This document shows, piece after piece, positions 54,898-64,000 of a stretch of 64,000 nucleotides of DNA. Made by a program: the position numbers and the translations under genes. A model generated the notes under the pieces. That model did no database searches and had not been told where the DNA came from. It worked only from the letters and a program-made list of their open reading frames with translations. Positions within the stretch are counted from its first letter, which is position 1, and the number at the start of each line of letters is the position of its first letter. The stretch is from positions 8,387,662 to 8,451,661 of the forward strand of contig BSQZ01000006.1 in the NCBI GenBank assembly GCA_033239005.1. Direction: 5' to 3'. The stretch is from Lamellibrachia satsuma (taxonomy: Eukaryota > Annelida > Polychaeta > Sabellida > Siboglinidae).

Positions 54898-57800
54898 CTA
54901 CTTTCGTCGCAGATACAGCTGCTTAGTAAGCATGGACACGATTGATGGGATCTGTTTCTTGCGGTTCATATCTTGGCGACTTGCATTTGACTGGAACTCA
55001 TAGGCCACCATGCGGTTGACTTTCGTGAGCAGTGTCAGGATATCGCGCTCACCACAGTCTTTCTGGAAGACTTTACACAGAGCCTGGATAAACCACGATC
55101 CGTTGCCTGAGTTGCGCCAGGAAAAGTAACCTAAAACATGCAATCAGTGGCAATGTTGGACACGTTTACTAGGTTTTAGTTACAGTTTCCTTTAGCAACA
55201 GATGCTGCCACATTTTGTCAAGTGTTTTAAATTGGAAAACAATTGACCATTTGAAATGAGAAGACTTTATAAAATGCATACATTTTACTATATTAAATAT
55301 AATGCTCTATAAGATCAGCTGATGTCGCAAATTAATGGAACAATCTACAAGTGGAGATTATATGAGCGGAATTGTTATGGATAGTTTTGTCTGTCAAAGT
55401 GGTTCAGTTCATTGTACCAGGACCATTAGAAATGTTAAGATTTTATTTAATAAATCGAAATCACTAAAAGTTTTAATTTCAGTAGATTTACATAGGTCAT
55501 ACGTTTAGACCATATTAATTAAATTATGGATATTTCCAAACGATCAAACATCAGTTACAACGATTGGCATCACATACCAGGGGCCGTTGAGTAGGCATAC
55601 AGGAAGTCAGCCTCTTCCGGGATGCGATAAATTTTCTGTTCTGTCTCTCCTATGGCATCAGCCACCTCGATGCCATCATCATACTGGTGACCACGACAAG
55701 CCTAGTACAGGAGAAGAGTAGCAGTGAGTAGAAGGTACGAAACAGGGCAGTCAGTCTGATGCACAAAATAAGTCTTATTTAAATTTCTATTTCTTGTAAA
55801 AGTTGCTTTATAACAAGATATAGACCAAAGTAGTAAATAAGTCAAGATTTGTGTATCCTGGTGCAATTATAGAAAGTCACCTCTCAGGTTAAATTTCACT
55901 GGAATTGCTCATAATCGTAATTAGAATATACATGCTGTTGATGGTTAATTTGTATGAAGTTGATAGAAATCATAATTTGTAAAAAAAATAACCCAGAGAG
56001 GGTTTTCACGCTAAATACACACCTCTTAATAAAAAAATTATATTTTTTAACACCGACATGCAAAAAAATATATATACAAATCTTAACTAAGACTAAGTGA
56101 TGTGTATTTAGCTCACAATTGATGCCTGAGAACCCTCTTGTGAGTGATTTTTGAGCAAATTATGATTTGTATCTGCTTAATGCACATTATCCATCAATAA
56201 CAATCATACATTGCAGAGAACAGTTCCACCAAGTCTGATTTGTTGATGAGATATTAACTTGTGAAATAAGAATTATTTTATTTTATTTTAAAATGCTATG
56301 CAAAAAGTATTTCAAACTGCCACAGCTCAAAAACTACTGGAGGTAAACAATGCTCAAATTGGTGGTTGCTTGTTTATCTTACCAAGAGCTTTCACGAAAT
56401 GAAGAGATGAGAGAAACTGAAGAGTTCTAAATTGATTCCATATCAGCTGACCTCATGATTATATTGAACCTTGATCCCACCTGTATGATGAAGACCTTTG
56501 GCTTGCCGGCGAGTGTGGCGCACTGTCTACCCTTGAAAGGGTTCACAAGTATGTCTAACTGGATGATGTCATCAGTGCCGTAGACTACGCCAAAGTCACC
56601 ATGACTGAGGATTGCACACATGAAGCAGTCATTGTTGGTGTGATCTTCTTTAGCCACTAAAATCAACATCATATAATGTTGCATGTCTGGTTATATAAAA
56701 AAATGTCCATAGCACCTATATCTTCAGTGACCGGAGCTCAGGGTTGCAAGAAACCAGAATCGTTAAGCATGATGCCATGAACAAGAACAATGCATACTAC
56801 TGCAGCATAGTCGATGAAAGTCTAGACAGGACTCTAGACTTTCGTTGTAGACGCTACAATTTGGTAAGGCTCCCATACCATTTTAATGTGGTGGACTGGT
56901 TTGTTGTTAGTTTCTTTAATAAATCGTTGTCGTGAAGACCGTGAACTAGATTTGTGCTCACAGTCTAAACCACTGACAGTTCCAACACCTTCCAGTGAAG
57001 ATAGTACCAGGATCTCTTTTATCACAGTGAAGCGATGGCTAAGTCAGTATCATGGATGAACTGAGACATGTGATTAGCCTGGTCATGGAGCTGAAGGGGG
57101 TGAGGAATGAATGGATGCATGAATGAACAGACAAATGAATGAACACACAAAGGGACAAAACAGAGAAGGGGAGCCAAATACTCTCACTAACGGCAATTCA
57201 TGTATGACATTCACATCCATGAGTTATATGAATACAAACTACCCTTACCTCCATCTAATATCCTCAACATCTCTGTACACGTCTTGTTGTGTTCCAGCCT
57301 CACATCAAAGCCACGTCCCTTGAACAGTTGGTGCAGATTTTTCGCGTCTTCATCAGTGCCATCACGTCTTTTCTGAAGCGTCTTTTTATCGAAATCACGG
57401 TTGTTGATGATTAGAAATACACCCCGTTTAGGGCGATTCATCCTGTATGCTTCCTCGTCACACCCTGTGTCCATGCTGCAGATAACAATAACATGTTGTA
57501 AATTTGGTGGCTAAACACACTGAGTAATAATAAAAAAGAAAGAAACCTGTACGTTTTTATACAACGTGGTATCCAGTCCGACGGATTGTTTGAGCGCTTT
57601 ACACTTCACCCCCCCCCCCGGCAGATCTGTTCATTCCAAAACCAACTCAACTTTTCTGGGAAGCATTCAGCCTCGCTACAATTACTGCGCGAAGATTATT
57701 TGTTCACATATCAACCTGTGTCTATAGCTAGGTATTGATTTATACAGCTGGGTGAATATTCAAGATGACATGTGACCTTTGGCGAGTAATGGGCTTGTCA

Positions 57801-58709
57801 TCATAAAATGTATAGATCCTGGATAAGTCTGACAAGTAGCATATGTGTACTATGCTACTTATAATATGTTCAGCAACAGCAGAGTAATCTAGTACTCAGG
57901 CCTTTAGAAAGAAATGTGCCAATGTCTACTTTGGGAAAACACTTAGAGGTTGCCATAAATACATTAAGCAGCTTGGGACACATCTAAAGAAAGTGTGGTT
58001 TGGCATCAGTTTACATATCTGTAATGACATCATAACTGTGATTATAATCTTCATTCCTAATTTAGTTGCAATCACTCTAGATGTGGTGATTGTTGTTGAT
58101 ATACTGGATCTCCATTTTACCATCACATCAAATGTTTCCAAATGATCGTGACGTTAAACTGGATGTCAGCAACAATAATGTAATAACTATATGAAAGAGT
58201 GTGACGTTTGTGATGGTGTAATAGTTTCAAAATGTCAAAAGCATACAAAACATGTTCAATAAACCCCTTTCTCACCTTTAAAATAAAGACATATGAATAT
58301 AGATTTACAAAAAATTGAAATAAATAAATTAGGTTAAGCTAGGAAAACTATATGTTGTTTGAAAACAAAAAAGGAAATTACGAAAAGAACCAAGCAATAC
58401 AGAACATGGGCATCTGTAGTGAACGTTTGATTATCAAATCTATATATTTGCAGTCCTTTACTTAAAATCATATATAGCCATGTAGTCATATATACAACCG
58501 TAAAAACTGGGGCATTGTGCAGTAAAAAAAATCACCCAGACTTCCAATGGCAGCCAAGGGATTTGAACCCTGGTCCTCTCAAATGTTCTAACCCTTATGC
58601 TATGTCATCTCATTAGAAACAGAGATAAAAAAAATAAAACTCACCTTTCTACAGCATTAGCCACTCCACCTCCTCCTGTTGCCACTCTTGCATCTGGCGT
58701 ATCTCCCAT
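54898..58709 (-). CDS. Executioner-type caspase, copy B (five coding exons, 274 residues)
   Basis: Coding exons in transcript order are 58709-58645, 57475-57249, 56656-56481, 55701-55578 and 55130-54898. Splice sites and phases are identical to copy A, and the total of 825 nt includes the stop. Catalytic His116 (ILSHGD) and Cys158 (Q-ACRG) are kept, as are the S1 arginines in RRDGTDEDA and YFSWRN. The prodomain is 10 residues shorter than in copy A because it has a single [10 protein letters not shown] unit. The linker (DDGIEVADAIGETEQKIYR) differs strongly from copy A, and EVAD-A is a candidate maturation site. Divergence from A is about 10% in the His-bearing exon, but about 24-29% in the exon before it and in the Cys-bearing exon. 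No disabling change is visible. Confidence 0.93.
57533..57725 (-). repeat. SINE/LINE-tail-like repeat in a caspase intron (copy B)
   Basis: Counterpart of 23283-23475, with aaagcgctcaaacaatccgt on the minus strand and a c-run (57609-57618) absent from copy A. Confidence 0.4.
58500..58620 (-). mobile_element. tRNA-derived SINE (copy B)
   Basis: The minus strand carries an A box TAGCATAAGGG and a B box GGTTCAAATCC at tRNA-like spacing, followed by cttggctgcc. Better preserved than its copy-A counterpart. Confidence 0.7.
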
Positions 58710-59226
58710 TCTCCTGCAGATTAAAAGCGCCCTGCAACCACAAACGATCAGAATCAGACTGTGAAATTTGAAGGAACAGGTTTTTTTATGCTGCTTAAAA
58801 CTGCATCAAAACTAAGTTCGTATTTGTCGCCAGTACCGTTTAATATGTGTCCGACATTTGATCACACAACATTTGGTCACATGACATTTGTTCATAAGAC
58901 ATCTGGCTTCATTTGGTAAAAATAAAGTTACTTGCTTACCATAATGCAGAGCGCAACATTTGTTAACACATTTATTTTAGCATAGTAATCACAAACAAAA
59001 TAAGCATTAATAAAATATTATTTAATAATTCCTTTAACCCATTATAAGCATAAACAAAACACTGACATGTCTTTCATTTATAATACTATTATTGCCCGTT
59101 ATTAGTGTCCTCTGCCACTGTTCATTTTGATCCGTTAATTTGTACTACTGTACTGGTCCTTGTGGTACCCAACCCATCAACTTATATTCAGGTTGAAGAC
59201 ACAGTGTTTTCTGTCAGTCAGCCATT

Positions 59227-59440
59227 TTCTAACCAGTCGAATATGTCATCCCCGATACCGGGGCTTTTGATTTAAGTAGTTACAGTTGATGAGACACTTT
59301 GTCAAAAGCTTTCTGAAAATCTACATGTATGATATCTATTGGCGATCCCTCGTCTATCCACTAATGATTTCTTCAAAAGACATAACATATTTGTTAAGCA
59401 TGACCTCACTTTTATGAAACCATGTTGAGATGGATTTAAA
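59227..59440 (-). pseudogene. LINE reverse-transcriptase fragment
   Basis: Minus-strand frames read PSQHGFIKVRSCLTNMLCLL, then DIIHVDFQKAFDKVSHQ, which is RT motif A of CR1-like LINEs. One frameshift. It lies in the stretch absent from copy A. Confidence 0.8.
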
Positions 59441-59484
59441 TGGAATAAAAACAACAATTGTTTGAAATCATATGGTAATACGAG

Positions 59485-60606
59485 TTGGGTGTTCATACTG
59501 GCCAATGGGGCCTCAGATTACCTTGTGTTGAATTGCGCGCACTCCACTTTTGGTGCATAGGCCCATATATGAGAAGGCATCATAAAGTGTCGTGGACGCA
59601 AACCGATTTTTTATATGGATCAGGAAAACGAACTGAAGGAAACTATATATTCGACATGGAATCGAAACTATTTAGCCTGACAAGAGATGACTTGAAGCAA
59701 TGTGCCTATCAATATTGCAAACAAATGATGATTAAGCATCCATTCAGTCATGAAACTCAACAAGCAGGAAAGGATTGGTTGACGGTCTATTGATAAAGGC
59801 ACCCAGATATCAGCCTGCAAATTCTAAAATCAACGTCCATTCAAAGTGCTGTCGGCTTCAACAGGACAAAGGTTGACATGATCTGCTAGAATTCACCATC
59901 TTTGACGGGGATGGGCAGAGAGTGATTCCCAATGGAAACATCATTAATTAAACCTGGAAAGGTCTTGGTCATGATGGGAAGATGGGCATAAGAGTGCTGA
60001 CTAGTGTTGAGAAGGAGAAGAAAGTTACCATTGTGGCCTACTTGTCAGCGACTGGCGTTTACGTCCCGCCATTGATGATGTTTCTCAGTGGCCGCATGAA
60101 GCCGAAACTACTTGATAGATCACCTCCTGGTTGCATTGGTCATGCGAACAAAAGTGGGTGGATTACAGCAGAGCTGTTCGAGTGCCGGTTCAACCATTTC
60201 ATTGAAGCGGTGCAGCTAAATCATCGCACTAAAATGTATTGTTCATCTTAGATGGCCACAGTAGCCATACCAAGAATACGAAAATAATATATAAGGCAAG
60301 AGACAACAACGTCATCATCATATCATTGCTGTCCAACTGCACGCATAGGCTTCAGTCCATCGATGTGAGCATGTTCAAGTGTGTAAATGCGAATTATAAC
60401 AGAGAACTGCCGATTTGGTTGCGCCAACACCCTGGCTGCTCATTTGTAGAATTCCAAATCAAATAACAACCCTCTTTGGATCGGCTTACACCAAAGCTGC
60501 TATTGTGAACAATGCAGTCAGTGGTTTCCAGAAGTGTGGGATAAATCCTTTCAACCTGCACATCTTCTCTGATGACAATTTTGTTGCGGCCAATGTGACG
60601 GACTAA
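59485..60606 (+). pseudogene. Pogo/Tigger-type DDE transposase, longer copy (copy B)
   Basis: The N-terminal region is present (LFSLTRDDLKQCAYQYCKQM, then HETQQAGKDWL and HPDISLQ in another frame). A deletion then removes the first catalytic Asp region. The core follows: VPPLMMFLSGRMKP, GHANKSGWITAELFE, LDGHSSHTKNTKII with the second Asp, NCTHRLQSIDVSMFKC, WLRQHPG, and GFQKCGINPFNLHIF. Stops and frameshifts (near 60247 and 60467) disable it. It continues into the 39-bp repeat array. Confidence 0.85.
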
Positions 60607-61150
60607 CCAGATCCCGCTGCTGACCTGCCTGATCCACAGCCGAATGCTACGTCTGCTGGTGACCTGCCTGATCCACAGCCAAATGCTACGTCTGCTATTG
60701 ACCTGCCTGATCTATAGCCAACTGCTACATCTGCTGGTGACCTGCCTGATCCACAGCTGAATGCTACATCTGCTAGTGACCTGCCTGAGCCACAGCCAAC
60801 TGCTACGTCTGTTGGTCACCTGCCTGATCCTCAGTCAACTGCTACATCTGCTAGTGACCTGCCTGAGCCACAGCCAACTGCTACGTCTGTTGGTCACCTG
60901 CCTGATACACAGTCAACTACTATGTCTGCTGGTGACCTGCGTGATCCACAGCCAAATGCTACGTCTGCTTGTGACCTGCCTGATCCATAGCCAAATGCTA
61001 CGTCTGCTGGTGACCTATGCGATCCATAGATGAATGATACGTCTGCTGTTGACTTGCCTGATCCGCAAATGAATGCTACGTCTGCTGGTGACCTGCCTGA
61101 TCCATAGCCAAATGCTACGTCTGCTGGTGACCTGTTAGATCCACAACCAC
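60605..61150 (+). repeat. 39-bp minisatellite, about 14 units (copy B)
   Basis: Units of gacctgcctgatccacagcc and aaatgctacgtctgctggt (39 bp, 13 codons). Copy A has about three. Several units contain tag stops, so the array is not coding as a whole. Confidence 0.93.
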
Positions 61151-61493
61151 CAAAGTGCATAAATTGTACTATAGAGCCTGTCAGTCAATATAGAACTTAT
61201 TCCTTACAAGCCTTCTATCCCGCCAGAAATAACATATAACTTAATTTCAGCTGTTCACACGATGCTTTCTTTTACCGCTGCTGTTCACTAGAAAGTCTTA
61301 AGGACAGACACACATGCACACACAGTCAACCACCATTTGTATCCTAAACATGGATTAATGTTGATGATGTGATGTGGGATCAGAAATTGTATTGACGTTT
61401 TGGCGACTTTGTAATAATGCGATGATGCAATTTCATATTGCCATAATACATTACAAATTATATTATTTGCACATTTCTTTCTGTATCATTGCC

Positions 61494-61880
61494 AATGTTC
61501 ACTATTCCACTGATGTCGATGTGCATGCTGACCCACAAGGGTATGTTCACTATTCCACTGATGCCAATGCGCATGCTGACCCACAAGGGTATGTTCACTA
61601 TTCCGCTGATGCCGATGTGCATGCTGACCCACAAGGGTATGTTCACTATTCCGCTGATGCCGATGTGCATGCTGACCCACAAGGGTATGTTCACTATTCC
61701 GCTGATGCCGATGTGCATGCTGACCCACAAGGGTATGTTCACTATTCTGCTGATGCCGATGTGCATGCTGACCCACAAGGGTATGTTCACTATTCCGCTG
61801 ATGCCGATGTGCATGCTGACCCACAAGGGTATGTTCACTATTCCGCTGATGCCGATGTGCATGCTGACCACAAGGGTATG
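61494..61880 (+). repeat. 48-bp minisatellite, eight units (copy B)
   Basis: Units of tgttcactattccgctgatg, ccgatgtgcatgctgaccca, caagggta (48 bp). The homologous site in copy A (about 25947-25993) has one unit. Inner units are almost identical; the last lacks one base. Confidence 0.95.
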
Positions 61881-61912
61881 CAAGGACAGAAGTTGTCGGT
61901 TTATCTTTTAAA

Positions 61913-64000
61913 GTAAAAGCCCAACTTCACGACATTTTTTCGCGAAATTACCAGTAATAGCAGTACTAAACTATAGCTGATAACCCTACCCACCAAAACT
62001 GACTAATTAACAGAGAAAACCAATTAATTCACTCGGGGGAAAATCACTTTTTATAATTCCCTTATTTGTTAATGTCGATTGCTGAAATTGTTATGGAATG
62101 TTGCACAGTTGTCTGCTTCACTTTACAGACGTGATGATGGATCCTGTCCATTACCTATGAACTCGGAAAGCAAGAATCGTATCCTTTCTAGAAGTTAAGG
62201 TTATTATCAACATGAATTAGGTTGTTTAACACAAATAACAACAGTTATGGAAAGTGAAAAAAATTAAACCTTGAGATAGTGAACTTATTGGCAATAATCT
62301 TACAATGCTACAAGTGAAACAACTAACTCTATTACTAATCCAAATCATGCGACTATTCACTGATCAGTAAGTATTCATTTACACAAAAGTGTTCATCATA
62401 TTTGATTTACTCTAGCCTTTATTTATTATTTACCATAGCCTGCTGGTAATTTGCTGATTTGCACACGGGTACTTGGGTCATTTGACTCATTCTCTACACT
62501 TTATTGCATGTATGCTTTTACATGTAGGCCCTGCATCAGGATAAAGTGATACTCTCTCATCAGTTGTAAATGGCATGATATAATAACACAGAACATTCTC
62601 ATGTTACAAACATGAAGTACCGGGAATGTAGGTTTCGTCTATGGGCAATTCCTGCCAAAGTGAGCCTGGGAGGTCACTTTCTATAATTGCACTAGGATAA
62701 AAAATGTTTGATCTATTTACTATTTCTATATATCCTTGTTATAAAACAAGTTTTAAAAATATGATTTCATAGATTTGTTTCTTGGGAAATAATGGCCATA
62801 TTGCATACAGGCATGCATTTCATTATTTCAATTATATCCGATATCCATTTTCAAGATAGAAACAAAACCACACTTTGATGTTAATAAAAAAGAAATGAAC
62901 TATGTGTACTCAGATGTCACTATGTTACAATGAAATGAAAAATGAAGCATGACAACAATGATTGTAAAACTTATATAGTTTTTAAAAAGTTGAATTTCAA
63001 TGTCACACACGTAATGCACATTTCTATAAACTTAATTTTGTTTCCAAAATAATTTTATTTTTTAAATTTCCAAATGGTTTATAAATCAACACGACTACTT
63101 ATGTAATACCAAAATATAAAAGACATGCAAAAATATTTAACTATATAATCATCACACATGCTATGCTATGTTATGTGTGTGATACCTAGCTATATATGAT
63201 GGCATAATGTAATTTCACAGGCTTTTAATTGCTATAATTTTGTTCCCAAATTGGCCAAACATCCAAAATAGCTTTGCAATTGTGACAGATAGGCACACAG
63301 ATAGATTGGCCCATGTGTCAGTATAATTGATTAACTAATGTTTGATAATAAGTTGCATAATGAGGTTTAGCACTCTAGATAATACTGTTTTTCAAAATAT
63401 GCTCTTTTTGTTTGTGGATTTAGTGAATAAAAATAAGATGAAATGGATCAGATCTTATTTTTATAAATTTGTTACGTAAATGTTTGTTTTATCACAAGTA
63501 ATTTACCTCATTATACTGTGTTATTACAACATGTACTGTTATGTAAACAGTCATTATCAACTAAGTTCCATTACTAAGTCTATTTCACATGTGTCACACA
63601 CGTAACGAAAACGTGTCACAAACGTAACATTTATATTTTTTATGGAACAAAAATAACCAATCACAGTCATGTGCATACACATATACCTATGACTATTTAT
63701 GATAAAGCAACTTATTAACATATTTCCATAACTTCACAGACTTTTGGCAATAACTAATGCATCTGTCTGATAGGGCAGAACTATCGGATATAGATTTGTC
63801 AAGGGATTAATCTGTTTGCCCTTCTGTAGCAAGATGTGCACACATTTCCTGAACTCTAGCGGTTCATGGATTTCCAGTGTATCATTGAAGATGCCAGCGA
63901 CCATGTCTACTCGCAGGCCAGTCGATAGTGGTGATCTTGGCGTCCTTCAGTTCCTGGAGTATTCCAGATCTTCTGTGTGAGATGATGTAGGTGGTAGGGT
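61913..64000. other. No gene recognised
   Basis: AT-rich unique sequence beyond the duplication. The last 220 bp are more GC-balanced, and the minus strand has an open stretch with DMVAGIFNDTLEIHE that could be a LINE fragment, but I cannot confirm it. Confidence 0.35.

Larger units (their letters stand above)
50735..61912. repeat. Segmental duplication, copy B
   Basis: Direct-orientation counterpart of 17401-26065. Extra material relative to copy A includes 51230-52105 (CCATGGTA repeat and (CA)n), about 52410-52860, a hAT MITE at 53087-53881, about 58815-59945 (LINE fragment plus pogo N-terminus), and expanded minisatellites at 60605-61150 and 61494-61880. It lacks the two LINEs and the 615-bp intron segment of copy A. 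Confidence 0.92.

Noticed and set aside
61374..61916. 180-codon ORF with 16-residue repeats as a possible adhesive or silk-like protein
   Set aside because: The period is a multiple of three so several frames stay open, and copy A holds a single unit with no gene around it.
63780..64000. LINE or host exon at the right edge
   Set aside because: The frame is short and runs off the window, and no diagnostic motif is visible.

Overview
This window looks like repeat-rich nuclear DNA from a metazoan, most likely a marine invertebrate. The genes have introns with GT/AG boundaries, and base composition is AT-rich overall. The interspersed elements (Ty3/gypsy, CR1-like LINEs, pogo, hAT, tRNA-derived SINEs, a CXC-domain transposon gene family and an adintovirus/Maverick-like fragment) are the mix seen in molluscs, cnidarians and cephalochordates. 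I cannot name the species.

Layout. (1) 0.1-2.3 kb holds a compact cluster with its own TATA-like boxes: an RPA/OB-fold-like protein and a NADAR-domain protein on the minus strand, and divergently a three-exon membrane-anchored protein whose two short introns resemble each other. (2) 2.3-17.4 kb is repeats and transposon remains: a Ty3/gypsy integrase ORF, tandem repeats, a broken CXC-domain transposon gene between long inverted repeats, a SINE, a ~190-bp satellite-like family and a 21-bp minisatellite running into an ORF. (3) 17.4-26.07 kb and 50.74-61.91 kb are two direct copies of one segment. Each carries a complete five-coding-exon executioner-type caspase gene on the minus strand (285 and 274 residues) with a decayed pogo transposase upstream. 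The copies differ by identifiable insertions, deletions and minisatellite expansions. (4) The ~24.7-kb spacer holds a LINE, a foldback-type element with long AT runs, an adintovirus/Maverick-like fragment (penton-like tail, PX plus capsid-like protein, adenain-like protease), a decayed hAT transposase, and a complete 4.94-kb Ty3/gypsy element nested inside the gag of an older one. (5) 61.9-64.0 kb has no recognisable gene.

The likely host genes are the two caspases, which keep catalytic His and Cys and the S1-pocket arginines, and perhaps the left-end trio. The trio may instead be endogenised virus or transposon cargo. The viral fragment has tight viral-style gene spacing, but its protease has lost its catalytic acid and its upstream gene is reduced to a tail, so it is a relic. 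The nested insertions and paired copies give a relative order of events: SINE and pogo insertion, then segment duplication, then copy-specific LINE, hAT and minisatellite changes.
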